A DNA stretch of 43,769 bases, taken from contig CACYRS010000015.1 of the NCBI GenBank assembly GCA_902776935.1, positions 1-43,769 of the forward strand, written 5' to 3'. Made by a program: the position numbers and the translations under genes. The DNA comes from an uncultured Prevotellaceae bacterium. GTDB taxonomy: Bacteria > Bacteroidota > Bacteroidia > Bacteroidales > Bacteroidaceae. Positions 16,325 through 24,858 of this stretch are shown in pieces. Below the pieces are notes generated by a model that worked only from the letters and a program-made list of their open reading frames with translations, did not search any database and had not been told where the DNA came from. Within the stretch, counting starts at the first letter, position 1. Every line of letters begins with the position of its first letter.

Positions 16325-17914
16325 ATGAATCAAGAAATAGAACGAAGAAGAACGTTTGCGATTATATCGCACCCGGATGCAGGTAAGACAACGCTTACGG
16401 AGAAGTTCCTGTTGTTTGGAGGACAGATACAGGTAGCTGGTGCCGTAAAGAACAATAAGATTAAGAAGACCGCTACTTCAGACTGGATGGAAATAGAGAA
16501 ACAGCGTGGTATCTCGGTTTCTACGTCTGTTATGGAGTTTGACTACACTCCAGAGGGTAAGGATATCGAATATAAAGTGAACATCCTCGATACCCCAGGT
16601 CACCAGGACTTTGCTGAGGATACCTTCCGTACGCTTACTGCTGTCGATTCTGCCATTATCGTTGTCGATGGCGCCAAAGGTGTTGAGACACAGACCAGAA
16701 AACTGATGTCCGTATGTCGCATGCGTAAGACACCGGTTATCATCTTTATCAATAAGATGGACCGTGAGGGGCGTGATCCTTTTGACCTTCTTGATGAACT
16801 GGAACAAGAACTGGAGATTAAGGTGCGTCCTCTCTCATGGCCTATAAACCAGGGAGCAAAGTTCAAGGGTGTATATAATATCTACGAGAATAAGCTCGAT
16901 CTATTTACTCCTGACAAGCAGCGAGTTACTGAGAAGGTAGAGGTGGACATAGACAGCTCGGAACTTAATAAGCGAGTAGGCGATCAGGATGCAACAAAAC
17001 TTCGTGAAGACCTGGAACTCGTGGATGGTGTTTACCCGGAGTTTGATGTGGAAACATATCGCTCTGCTGAGGTCGCTCCAGTGTTCTTCGGTTCTGCACT
17101 CAATAACTTCGGTGTGCAGGAGCTGTTGAACTGTTTTGTGGAGATAGCTCCAAGTCCTCGTCCCACGAAAGCTGAAGAACGTGATGTAAATCCGGATGAG
17201 AAGAAGTTTACAGGATTTATCTTCAAGATAACAGCTAATATCGACCCCAACCACCGTTCATGTATCGCCTTCTGTAAGGTGTGTAGCGGTCAGTTCCGTC
17301 GTAATCAGCCATATCTGCATGTGCGTCAGGGAAAGACGATGCGATTCACATCTCCCACACAGTTCATGGCCCAGCGTAAGAGCACTATTGATGAGGCTTG
17401 GGCAGGAGATATCGTAGGTCTGCCAGATACTGGCGGCATCTTTAAGATTGGTGATACTCTGACAGAAGGAGAGCAGTTGCATTTCAGAGGCCTGCCCTCA
17501 TTCTCGCCTGAACTGTTCAAATATATCGAGAACGATGACCCAATGAAGTCAAAGCAGCTTCAGAAGGGTATAGACCAGCTGATGGACGAGGGTGTTGCAC
17601 AGTTGTTTGTCAATCAGTTTAATAACCGTAAGATTATCGGTACTGTAGGTCAGTTGCAATTTGAGGTTATCCAGTATCGTCTTGAGAACGAATATAACGC
17701 CAAGTGTCGCTGGGAGCCAGTTCATCTTTATAAGGCTTGTTGGATAGAAAGCGATGACGATGCAGAACTGGAGAACTTTAAGAAGCGCAAGTACCAGTAT
17801 ATGGCAAAGGATAAAGAAGGGCGCGACGTCTTCCTTGCCGATTCCGGTTATGTGCTCTCGATGGCTCAGGAGGATTTCAAACATATTAAGTTCCATTTTA
17901 CATCAGAGTTTTAA
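16325..17914 (+). CDS. prfC: Peptide chain release factor 3
   Basis: A 529-residue translational GTPase of normal RF3 length. G1 is [17 protein letters not shown]3 is DTPGHQDF, and G4 is NKMDREGRD. The RF3-type insert [20 protein letters not shown] follows G1. RF3 uses GTP to recycle RF1 and RF2 from the ribosome after termination. The stop codon overlaps the start of the Sua5/YrdC gene by one base (TAATG), indicating co-translation. Nothing unusual is seen. Confidence 0.96.
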   Translation: MNQEIERRRTFAIISHPDAGKTTLTEKFLLFGGQIQVAGAVKNNKIKKTATSDWMEIEKQRGISVSTSVMEFDYTPEGKDIEYKVNILDTPGHQDFAEDTFRTLTAVDSAIIVVDGAKGVETQTRKLMSVCRMRKTPVIIFINKMDREGRDPFDLLDELEQELEIKVRPLSWPINQGAKFKGVYNIYENKLDLFTPDKQRVTEKVEVDIDSSELNKRVGDQDATKLREDLELVDGVYPEFDVETYRSAEVAPVFFGSALNNFGVQELLNCFVEIAPSPRPTKAEERDVNPDEKKFTGFIFKITANIDPNHRSCIAFCKVCSGQFRRNQPYLHVRQGKTMRFTSPTQFMAQRKSTIDEAWAGDIVGLPDTGGIFKIGDTLTEGEQLHFRGLPSFSPELFKYIENDDPMKSKQLQKGIDQLMDEGVAQLFVNQFNNRKIIGTVGQLQFEVIQYRLENEYNAKCRWEPVHLYKACWIESDDDAELENFKKRKYQYMAKDKEGRDVFLADSGYVLSMAQEDFKHIKFHFTSEF

Positions 17915-18495
17915 TGACAAGAGAAGAAGACATAAGGCAGGCAGTCGAGGTGATGCGTAAAGGTGGGGTTATACTCTATCCTACGGATACCGTCTGGGGA
18001 ATAGGCTGCGATGCCACAAATGCTGAGGCTGTGAGACGTGTCTATGAGATAAAGCAGCGTGATGATTCAAAGGCTTTGATCTGTCTTGTTGATTCAGATG
18101 CCCGTATGCAGAGATATATAAGAAATGTGCCCGATGTCGCATGGCAGCTCATTGATAGTCTTCAGGACGCTGATGCCAAGCCTACGACACTAATCCTCGA
18201 TGGAGCCATCAATTTCGCGGATAATCTTATCGCAGAGGATGGTAGTATAGGTATCCGTATAACTAATGAGCCTTTCTCAAAAGAGCTTTGCTATCGTTTC
18301 CAGAAGGCGATAGTGTCGACATCTGCGAATATCAGCGGAGAACCGGCAGCACAGAACTACTGCGACATCGATCCCCGCATCCTCGAGGCAGTCGACTATG
18401 TCTGTTGGAGCCGTCGTCAGGAGCATAAGTCGCATACTCCTTCGAGCATCATCCGCTTGAAAGAAAACGGAGAGGTCACTATAATAAGAAAGTGA
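17914..18495 (+). CDS. Sua5/YciO/YrdC-family protein, probable threonylcarbamoyl-AMP synthase
   Basis: A 193-residue YrdC-fold protein. It has GGVILYPTDTVWGIGCDATN (ATP/threonine pocket), KQRDDSKALICL and STSANISGEPAA. The family makes threonylcarbamoyl-AMP for the t6A base of tRNAs reading ANN codons. It lacks the C-terminal Sua5 domain, so it is the short YrdC/YciO form; I cannot exclude the YciO-like paralogue, because KQRDDSK differs slightly from the usual KxRP motif. It begins on the last base of the prfC stop, within a translation-related cluster that includes fmt. Confidence 0.87.
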   Translation: MTREEDIRQAVEVMRKGGVILYPTDTVWGIGCDATNAEAVRRVYEIKQRDDSKALICLVDSDARMQRYIRNVPDVAWQLIDSLQDADAKPTTLILDGAINFADNLIAEDGSIGIRITNEPFSKELCYRFQKAIVSTSANISGEPAAQNYCDIDPRILEAVDYVCWSRRQEHKSHTPSSIIRLKENGEVTIIRK

Positions 18496-18509
18496 AAAAG
18501 TGAATAGTA

Positions 18510-20312
18510 ATGGAGGCAGTCGTAAATAGAAATCCAGGTTGGCTGCAGCGCCTGCATGAGTGGCGTGTGGAGCATGTGAGCGAGAGGATGTTTATGCTCA
18601 TCCTCGCTCTCCTTGTGGGATTCTTTGCTGCCGTTGCCGCTTTTGTGCTTCATTGGATAATCAACCAGATCGTTATGCTGCTTACGAGTTCTTTCGAGAA
18701 GTCGACATATAACTGGTTGTATCTGGTTTATCCTGTTATCGGTATCTATCTTACCTCTCTTTTCGTGAGATATATAGTAAAGGATAATATCTCTCATGGT
18801 ATCACACGTATCCTGTATGCCATCTCCTCAAATAAGTCGAGACTGAAATCGCATAACTGCTGGTCGTCGGTGATAGCATCTGCTATTACCATCGGATTCG
18901 GAGGCTCTGTGGGAGCTGAGGCTCCAATAGTGCTTACAGGTTCAGCCATCGGCTCTAATCTGGGAAAGGCATTCCACATGGACCGTAAGATGCTGATGAC
19001 CCTTGTGGGCTGTGGTGCTGCAGGTGCCATCGCAGGCATCTTCAAGGCTCCGATAGCGGGACTGGTGTTTACTGTGGAGGTGTTACTGATAGATATGACA
19101 ATGTCGGCGATGTTGCCGATTCTTGTGTCATGTGTTACTGCAACATGTTTTACTTATATCTTCAGCGGTGATGCTGCATTATTTACATTCCATCTCGACA
19201 GCGAGTGGTCTGTACAACGTATACCTGCCTGTATCCTTCTGGGAGTCACCTGTGGTCTCGCATCACTTTATTTCATCCGTATGATGGGTGTGTGTGAGGG
19301 TGTCTTTGCAAGATATAAGGATAAGCCTTACGTCAAACTGGCGATAGGTGGGACGACCCTCAGCCTGTTGATATTCTGTTTTCCGTCTCTCTATGGTGAG
19401 GGATACAGCAGCATAAACCTTCTCCTTAACGGACGTACTGAGGCCGACTGGAATCAGATCCTTAACAACTCCATGTGGGCTGGGCAGGGTAGTCTGTTGC
19501 TGTTGTATATCGCCTTAGTGATATTCATGAAGGTGATAGCAACATCGGCCACCAATGGCGGAGGGGGCTGTGGCGGTACATTCGCTCCCAGTCTGTTTGT
19601 CGGTTGTTTCACAGGTTTCTTTTTCTCGCGTATATGGAACATGTATCAGATAGGTGTGTATATCCCCGAGAAGAACTTTGCCCTTATGGGGATGGCAGGA
19701 GTGATGTCGGGAGTGATGCATGCTCCTCTTACAGGAATGTTCCTCATAGCAGAACTCACGGGAGGGTATAACCTGTTACTGCCTCTGATGATGGTGAGTG
19801 TATGTTCGTATCTTACAATCATCATCTTCGAGCCTCACAGCATCTATGGAGCCAGATTGGCAAAGGAAGGCAAACTTCTTACACACCATACCGACCATGC
19901 AGTGCTGACGCTTATGAACCTCGACTCTGTCATCGAGCGAGACTTCGATTACGTGTCTCCGGATATGGAGTTGGGACAGATAGTAAATAAGATAAGTCGC
20001 AGCCACACGTCTGTGTTGCCTGTGCTTGATGCTGCGGGAATACTTCTTGGTGAGGTGGAGATTATGAAGATAAGGAATGTGATGTTCCGTATAGAACTGT
20101 ATCATCACTTTAAGGCTGCCCAGCTGATGATCGAGCCTAAGGCTACACTTAATGAGAGTACTCCAATGGCAGAGGTCATGCGCACCTTCGATCGTACACG
20201 TGCCGACTGGTTGCCTGTGATAGATATAGATAACCGCCTGAAAGGTTATATCTCACGACAGAGGCTATACACGCTCTATCGTAAGATGGTGCATGACATG
20301 TCGGAGGATTAA
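18510..20312 (+). CDS. ClC-family chloride channel/transporter with CBS pair
   Basis: A 600-residue protein with about ten to twelve membrane segments and two CBS domains after residue ~450. The selectivity blocks are present: GFGGSVGAEAPIVLTG carries the gating glutamate (Glu137), FKAPIAGLVFTVEVLL carries Glu190, which matches the internal proton glutamate of exchangers, and GGGGCGGTFAPSLFVGC is the GGxFxP loop. Having both glutamates suggests a proton-coupled antiporter rather than a channel. The C-terminal CBS pair (RDFDYVSPDMELGQIVNKIS and the DNRLKGYISR region) probably senses nucleotides. It lies 14 bases after the YrdC gene and 16 bases before fmt. Confidence 0.92.
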   Translation: MEAVVNRNPGWLQRLHEWRVEHVSERMFMLILALLVGFFAAVAAFVLHWIINQIVMLLTSSFEKSTYNWLYLVYPVIGIYLTSLFVRYIVKDNISHGITRILYAISSNKSRLKSHNCWSSVIASAITIGFGGSVGAEAPIVLTGSAIGSNLGKAFHMDRKMLMTLVGCGAAGAIAGIFKAPIAGLVFTVEVLLIDMTMSAMLPILVSCVTATCFTYIFSGDAALFTFHLDSEWSVQRIPACILLGVTCGLASLYFIRMMGVCEGVFARYKDKPYVKLAIGGTTLSLLIFCFPSLYGEGYSSINLLLNGRTEADWNQILNNSMWAGQGSLLLLYIALVIFMKVIATSATNGGGGCGGTFAPSLFVGCFTGFFFSRIWNMYQIGVYIPEKNFALMGMAGVMSGVMHAPLTGMFLIAELTGGYNLLLPLMMVSVCSYLTIIIFEPHSIYGARLAKEGKLLTHHTDHAVLTLMNLDSVIERDFDYVSPDMELGQIVNKISRSHTSVLPVLDAAGILLGEVEIMKIRNVMFRIELYHHFKAAQLMIEPKATLNESTPMAEVMRTFDRTRADWLPVIDIDNRLKGYISRQRLYTLYRKMVHDMSED

Positions 20313-20328
20313 TGGAGATTTTTGGATT

Positions 20329-21306
20329 ATGGAGAAGAAGGATTTAAGGATTGTATTTATGGGGACTCCGGAGTTTGCGGTAGAGACTCTGAAGGCTCTG
20401 GTAGAGAATGAATATAATGTTGTGGCTGTTGTTACGCAACCCGACAGACCCGTAGGTCGTCATCAGGATACGTTACAGCCTTCTGAGGTTAAGAAGTTCG
20501 CCCTGGAGCATAATCTTCCTGTCTTGCAGCCGGAGAAGATGAAAGACCCTGAATTCGTTGAGGAACTTCGCAGCTATAAAGCGAATCTTCAGGTGGTAGT
20601 CGCATTCCGAATGCTGCCTGAGATAGTGTGGGATATGCCGGAATATGGTACCTTCAATGTCCATGCTGCCCTTCTGCCTCAGTATCGTGGTGCAGCACCT
20701 ATCAACTGGGCTGTCATCAATGGCGAGACACAGACTGGTGTCACCACCTTCTTCCTTGATAAGGATATCGATACAGGACGTGTCATAATGCAGAAACCAT
20801 TCGCCATTCCTGACGATGCTAATGTTGAGTATGTCTATGATGGTCTGATGTATCTCGGAGCAGACATCTGTATTGAGACTATTGAAAAGATTATTGCATC
20901 AGAAGGACATCCGGAGAGTATTCCCCAAGACAATCTCATGGGTAATTTAAAGCGTCTTTATCCTGCTCCCAAGATCTTCAAGAACACCTGTGAGATAAGC
21001 TGGGATCGTCCTGCTAAGCGTATATATGACTTTATCCGCGGACTCAGTCCTTATCCAGGAGCTTGGACCACACTTCTTGGTCCTGACGGCAAGACCGTTG
21101 ACCTGAAGATCTTCAAGACCTCGAAAACAGAGAAAGCTGTAGGCATGAGACCAGGAACCATCGTTGTGTATAAGGGGCTGTTGTATATTACCACTGGTGA
21201 TTATCTTCTTCAGATAGAAGAACTGCAGCTTGCAGGCAAGAAACGGATGTCAGCCCGTGATTTCCTTAACGGGACTAAAAATTTTGAGAATTATATAATA
21301 AAGTAG
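20329..21306 (+). CDS. fmt: Methionyl-tRNA formyltransferase
   Basis: A 326-residue protein. It has RIVFMGTPEFAVETLKAL at the N-terminus, VTQPDRPVGR, then FNVHAALLPQYRGAAPINWA, the 10-formyl-THF and catalytic block, and GVTTFFLDKDIDTG. A C-terminal anticodon-binding-like domain follows. It formylates initiator Met-tRNA. I chose ATG 20329 rather than the longer in-frame reading from 20293, because the latter would overlap the ClC gene and add residues unlike the family. Confidence 0.95.
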   Translation: MEKKDLRIVFMGTPEFAVETLKALVENEYNVVAVVTQPDRPVGRHQDTLQPSEVKKFALEHNLPVLQPEKMKDPEFVEELRSYKANLQVVVAFRMLPEIVWDMPEYGTFNVHAALLPQYRGAAPINWAVINGETQTGVTTFFLDKDIDTGRVIMQKPFAIPDDANVEYVYDGLMYLGADICIETIEKIIASEGHPESIPQDNLMGNLKRLYPAPKIFKNTCEISWDRPAKRIYDFIRGLSPYPGAWTTLLGPDGKTVDLKIFKTSKTEKAVGMRPGTIVVYKGLLYITTGDYLLQIEELQLAGKKRMSARDFLNGTKNFENYIIK

Positions 21307-21330
21307 GTGTTTTTCACGTTTCTATGTTAA

Positions 21331-21462
21331 ATGACAAAAGATATGCCTATGAAGCATTTTACTCCAGAAACGTTGAAGCCGCGCGAGCAGACACTCGAGT
21401 TTATCCGCCAGTTCGCTCACACCTATCGTGTAACAAACCCTCAGACCAAGAGTCTGAACTAA
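21331..21462 (+). CDS. 43-residue conserved-looking small protein between fmt and rpe
   Basis: The frame starting MTKDMPMKHFTPETLKPREQ, continuing TLEFIRQFAHTYRV and ending KSLN, fits exactly between fmt and rpe, 24 and 10 bases away. The body is charged and amphipathic (LEFIRQFAHTYR could form one helix). I recall similar short Bacteroidales proteins with a 'TLxFIRQFAxxY' core but cannot name a family. In-frame ATGs at 21343 and 21349 are alternative starts. A longer overlapping frame from 21324 runs into rpe and looks like a shadow. Small size keeps confidence moderate. Confidence 0.6.
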   Translation: MTKDMPMKHFTPETLKPREQTLEFIRQFAHTYRVTNPQTKSLN

Positions 21463-21472
21463 AAAGAGGATT

Positions 21473-22120
21473 ATGGCATTATTATCACCTTCATTACTTG
21501 CAGCCGACTTCCTTCATCTCGACCGCGAAATTGAAATGATCAACAGCAGTGAGGCTGACTGGCTTCATCTCGACATCATGGACGGTTCGTTCGTCCCCAA
21601 CATCTCTTTTGGCTTCCCAGTGATTGAGGCAGTGGCAAAGGCATGTACCAAACCGCTCGATGTTCACTATATGATAGAACGCCCTGAGCGTTATATTCAA
21701 CAGACAGCCAAGCTTGGAGCAATGATGATGAATGTGCATTTCGAGGCAACAACACATCTGCATCGTACTGTTCAGGAGATTCACAATGCAGGAATGAAAG
21801 CTGCTGTCACCCTCAACCCTTCCACACCAGTATCCATGTTAGAGGATATCATCGGTGAGGTGGAGATGGTTCTGCTGATGAGTGTGAACCCAGGCTTCGG
21901 AGGTCAGAAATTCATTGAGAACACCATCAATAAGGTTAAGCGTCTTCGTCGGATGATTGAAGAAAAGGGCTGCAAGACTCTTATCGAGGTGGATGGCGGA
22001 GTACAAGGGGAGACGGCTCCACGACTTGTTGCCGCTGGTGTCGACGTACTTGTTAGCGGCAGTTATGTCTTCGGGGCCAAGGACCCACATAAGGTGATCA
22101 GCGATCTGAGAGCCCTATAA
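21473..22120 (+). CDS. rpe: Ribulose-phosphate 3-epimerase
   Basis: A 215-residue TIM-barrel protein. It has LSPSLLAADF, HLDIMDGSFVPNISFG (metal-binding His and Asp), DVHYMIERPE, MSVNPGFGGQKFI and EVDGGVQ (second catalytic Asp). It interconverts ribulose 5-phosphate and xylulose 5-phosphate in the pentose phosphate pathway. That route would also take pentoses such as arabinose released by the GH51 enzyme at the far end of the window. It is last gene of the run, converging on the sigma factor gene with 3 bases between stops. Confidence 0.96.
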   Translation: MALLSPSLLAADFLHLDREIEMINSSEADWLHLDIMDGSFVPNISFGFPVIEAVAKACTKPLDVHYMIERPERYIQQTAKLGAMMMNVHFEATTHLHRTVQEIHNAGMKAAVTLNPSTPVSMLEDIIGEVEMVLLMSVNPGFGGQKFIENTINKVKRLRRMIEEKGCKTLIEVDGGVQGETAPRLVAAGVDVLVSGSYVFGAKDPHKVISDLRAL

Positions 22121-22123
22121 TTC

Positions 22124-22708
22124 CTACAGTTCCAGAGTGAGATTCAGATTGTGCTTATGCGACAACTTCCTCATATTGATGAGGGCATAACGCATGCGAC
22201 CCAGTGAGGTGTTGATACTCACACCTGTCTCTTCTGCAATCTCCTTAAACGACATCTGCTGGAAATATCGCATGAAGGCTACTTCTCTCTGTGTCTCTGG
22301 CAGAGCGTTCATCAGACGGGTGACATCCTGTCTTACCTGTTCGTTGACCATCTCATTCTCACGATTTATCTCCTTGAGATTCTGGATGTCATTGTTCTTG
22401 TTAATGTCCACGATGCGTTCGCCTTTTACGTCACGATAGTGGTCAACAAATACATTGTGGGCAATACGCATTACCCAGTAAACGAATTTTCCAGAGTCAG
22501 TGTACTGGCCGTTCTTCAACTTCATTATTGCTTTAACGAAGGTATCCTGGAATACGTCATTAGCCATATCCTCATCCTTTGTCAGATAGTAGACGTAGGA
22601 GAAGATTTTGTCCTTAATACGAGCAAGGAGTTCGTCGAATGCCTTGTTATTACCATCGATGTAAAGCAATGCCAACTGTTCGTCGGTCATCTCTTTAAAT
22701 GTACTCAT
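22124..22708 (-). CDS. ECF RNA polymerase sigma factor, RpoE-like
   Basis: A 194-residue sigma-70-family protein. Region 2 is FDELLARIKDKIFSYVYYLT followed by NDVFQDTFVKA and WVMRIAHNVFVDHYR. Region 4 is LPETQREVAFMRYFQQMSFK, EIAEETGVSI and LGRMRYALINMRK (helix-turn-helix). It looks like the widely conserved Bacteroidota RpoE-like ECF factor that stands without an adjacent anti-sigma factor; none is seen here. The gene stands alone, with the best consensus promoter in the window, so it is probably transcribed by the primary sigma factor. Confidence 0.92.
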   Translation of the reverse strand: MSTFKEMTDEQLALLYIDGNNKAFDELLARIKDKIFSYVYYLTKDEDMANDVFQDTFVKAIMKLKNGQYTDSGKFVYWVMRIAHNVFVDHYRDVKGERIVDINKNNDIQNLKEINRENEMVNEQVRQDVTRLMNALPETQREVAFMRYFQQMSFKEIAEETGVSINTSLGRMRYALINMRKLSHKHNLNLTLEL

Positions 22709-22781
22709 ACTTCAATCATTTTGTAATTGAGTAAAGCTTGTTTCGATAGGCAATAATAATTTAATTGTTAATAATTTGATG

Positions 22782-22814
22782 GCAAAAGTAGGCATTTTTA
22801 ATGAAATATCCAAA
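22782..22814 (-). promoter_or_regulatory. Two-box promoter for the ECF sigma factor gene
   Basis: On the minus strand TTTG (22811-22814), 20 bases, then TACTTTTGC (22782-22790): an exact match to the Bacteroidota -33/-7 consensus and spacing. It lies 73 bases upstream of the ATG at 22708. Confidence 0.75.
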
Positions 22815-22863
22815 TTTTTAAGCAAAAAAACAACGAAAAAAGAGTTTTCTGAGTTTTTTTTAC

Positions 22864-22872
22864 TAATTTTGC
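22864..22872 (+). promoter_or_regulatory. -7 promoter box for the kinase-nucleotidylyltransferase fusion
   Basis: TAATTTTGC, 22 bases before the ATG at 22895. No -33 TTTG at the expected distance. Confidence 0.55.
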
Positions 22873-22894
22873 ATTACGTATCTATCTAAATAAT

Positions 22895-24829
22895 ATGATG
22901 AAACTATTTGTTCCTGGACGTTTATGTCTCTTTGGAGAGCATACAGACTGGGCTGGTCACTATCGTACGATGAATGCAGACATCGCACGTGGTGCAGCCA
23001 TTGTGACGGGTATCGAACAAGGTATATATGCTGAAGTAGAGAAATCGAGCATATTTGAACTCTATAGTACAGCTCCGGAGATTTCTGAGCAGTGGCAGGA
23101 TTTCTCCTGTCGTATGGACGATGCTGAGTTGAAACGTATAGCGAAGAGTGGCTCTTTCTTCTGTTATTGTGCAGGAGTGGCCTCTTATATGCTTGAGTGG
23201 TATAAGGTAGGTGGTGTCCGTATACGTATCACCGCGATGACTCTCCCGATGAAGAGTGGTCTGAGTAGCTCTGCTGCGATATGTGTGCTTGTCGCGCGTG
23301 CGTTCAATTTATTATATAATCTGAATCTTAATACCCTTGGCGAGATGAACATCGCCTACGTTGGTGAGTTACGCACCTCAAGCCGTTGTGGACGTCTGGA
23401 TCAGGCCTGTGCCTTCGGAGTGAAGCCTAACCTCATGACTTTTGATGGTGATGAGATTGAGGTACGTTCGCTGAATGTCAAAAAGCATCTCTATTGGGTC
23501 TTTGCCGATCTGTGTGCTGAGAAGGATACCATCAGGATTCTTTCCGATCTTAACAAGGCATATCCTTTCGCAACTACCGATGCCGAGCGTGCTGAGCACG
23601 ATGCCTTAGGAAATGATAACCTTGAAATTGTGGACCGTGCTATTAAGTGCATGGCTGAAGGTAATGCAGAGGAGCTGGGCCGACTGATGACTGAGGCAGA
23701 GAAGCTTTTTGATGCCAAGGTTGCTCCTATGTCGCCGGCACTGTGGGCTCCGAAACTGCATAGTGTTCTTAAAGATCCCAATATCCAGCCATTGGTGTGG
23801 GGTGGAAAAGGTGTCGGCTCTCATGGTGATGGCTCTGTACAGTTCCTGGCCCGGAGTGAGGAGGCTCAGCAACAGCTTGTGCAGTATCTTAACGAACACG
23901 GCATGAAAGCATATACACTTACTCTGAAGCCTGTTCATACCGTTCGCCGTGCCATAATACCTGTTGCAGGTTTCGGCACTCGACTTTATCCTGCCACACG
24001 TGCCCTTAAGAAGGATTTCTTCCCTATACCGTGCCCTGATGGTATGGTGCGTCCTGTGATTCTTATTCTCCTTGAGGAACTTATCCAGAGCGGAATAGAG
24101 GAGATATGCCTCGTTTTGGGTTCTGAAGAAGAGAGACAGCAGTATTCAGACTTCTTCGAGCGTCCTCTTTCCGACGAGCATCTGCGTAAGTTGAATCCTG
24201 AAGCACAGGAGTATGAAAACCATATTCTTGACATCGGAAAACGTCTGCATTATGTCTATCAGCGTGAGAAACGAGGTTTTGGACATGCTGTTTACCAGGC
24301 TGCACAGTTTGCCGGCAATGAACCAGTGTTGCTCCTTTTGGGAGACACTCTATATTGCAGTGACTCAAACAAGCCCTGTGCCCTGCAGATGGTAGAGGAA
24401 TACGAGCGTTGCAACTCTCTGATGGTAAGCATTCATCCTATCCCTCTGGCAGAGGTTAGCCGTTATGGAATCATGCATGGCGTCTGGGAGGATAATGCCC
24501 GGACTTTACTCAATGTATCTGCAATGGTGGAGAAGCCCAAAGCCAGCTATGCTGAAGAGTATCTGGGTGTCCGTAACAAGGATGGGGAGAAGGAGTACTA
24601 CAGTGTGTTCGGACAGTATATCCTTACTCCTGAGGTGTTCTCACAGTTGCATGAGGATATCATGCAGAAGGAGATCGATGGAGACCATGTCACAGAGATA
24701 GAATTGACCTCAGCCCTTGAGGCAGTACGTAAGCGCAGTGGTATGGTGGGAGTGCGGCTAAAAGGTCGTATGTACGATATGGGTAATCCTCAGGCTCTTG
24801 TAACCGCAATAAAAGAGTTCTCTAAATAA
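22895..24829 (+). CDS. GHMP sugar kinase fused to a UTP-sugar-1-phosphate-type nucleotidylyltransferase
   Basis: A 644-residue cytoplasmic fusion. Residues ~1-345 form a GHMP kinase: PGRLCLFGEHTDWAG (galactokinase-like motif 1, 7-21), MKSGLSSSAA (ATP loop, 119-128), GRLD169QA (catalytic Asp as in galactokinase GxMDQ) and GGKGVGSHGDGS (motif 3, 303-314). Residues ~350-644 form a GalU/RfbA-like nucleotidylyltransferase: AGFGTRLYPATRALKKDFFP (359-378), RGFGHAVYQAA (460-470), LGDTLY (483-488) and MVEKPK. A single protein could therefore phosphorylate a free sugar at C1 and convert it to a nucleotide sugar. This is the same logic as Bacteroides Fkp (fucose to GDP-fucose) but with the domains reversed. 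Galactose, a uronic acid or a pentose are candidate substrates; none is fixed by sequence. It is a single-gene unit ending at a shared terminator. Confidence 0.85.
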   Translation: MMKLFVPGRLCLFGEHTDWAGHYRTMNADIARGAAIVTGIEQGIYAEVEKSSIFELYSTAPEISEQWQDFSCRMDDAELKRIAKSGSFFCYCAGVASYMLEWYKVGGVRIRITAMTLPMKSGLSSSAAICVLVARAFNLLYNLNLNTLGEMNIAYVGELRTSSRCGRLDQACAFGVKPNLMTFDGDEIEVRSLNVKKHLYWVFADLCAEKDTIRILSDLNKAYPFATTDAERAEHDALGNDNLEIVDRAIKCMAEGNAEELGRLMTEAEKLFDAKVAPMSPALWAPKLHSVLKDPNIQPLVWGGKGVGSHGDGSVQFLARSEEAQQQLVQYLNEHGMKAYTLTLKPVHTVRRAIIPVAGFGTRLYPATRALKKDFFPIPCPDGMVRPVILILLEELIQSGIEEICLVLGSEEERQQYSDFFERPLSDEHLRKLNPEAQEYENHILDIGKRLHYVYQREKRGFGHAVYQAAQFAGNEPVLLLLGDTLYCSDSNKPCALQMVEEYERCNSLMVSIHPIPLAEVSRYGIMHGVWEDNARTLLNVSAMVEKPKASYAEEYLGVRNKDGEKEYYSVFGQYILTPEVFSQLHEDIMQKEIDGDHVTEIELTSALEAVRKRSGMVGVRLKGRMYDMGNPQALVTAIKEFSK

Positions 24830-24831
24830 AA

Positions 24832-24857
24832 GAAATCCCGCCAGACGGCGGGATTTC
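24832..24857. terminator. Bidirectional terminator between the kinase fusion and rfbA
   Basis: An 11-base perfect stem GAAATCCCGCC / GGCGGGATTTC with an AGAC loop. T-rich sequence follows on the right (TTTATTTTAT) and, for the left, on the minus strand. It serves two converging genes. Confidence 0.85.
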
Positions 24858-24858
24858 T

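Noticed and set aside
21324-21539. 71-codon frame between fmt and rpe
   Set aside because: It overlaps the start of rpe in another frame and has no protein-like pattern; the 43-codon frame at 21331 fits the gap better.
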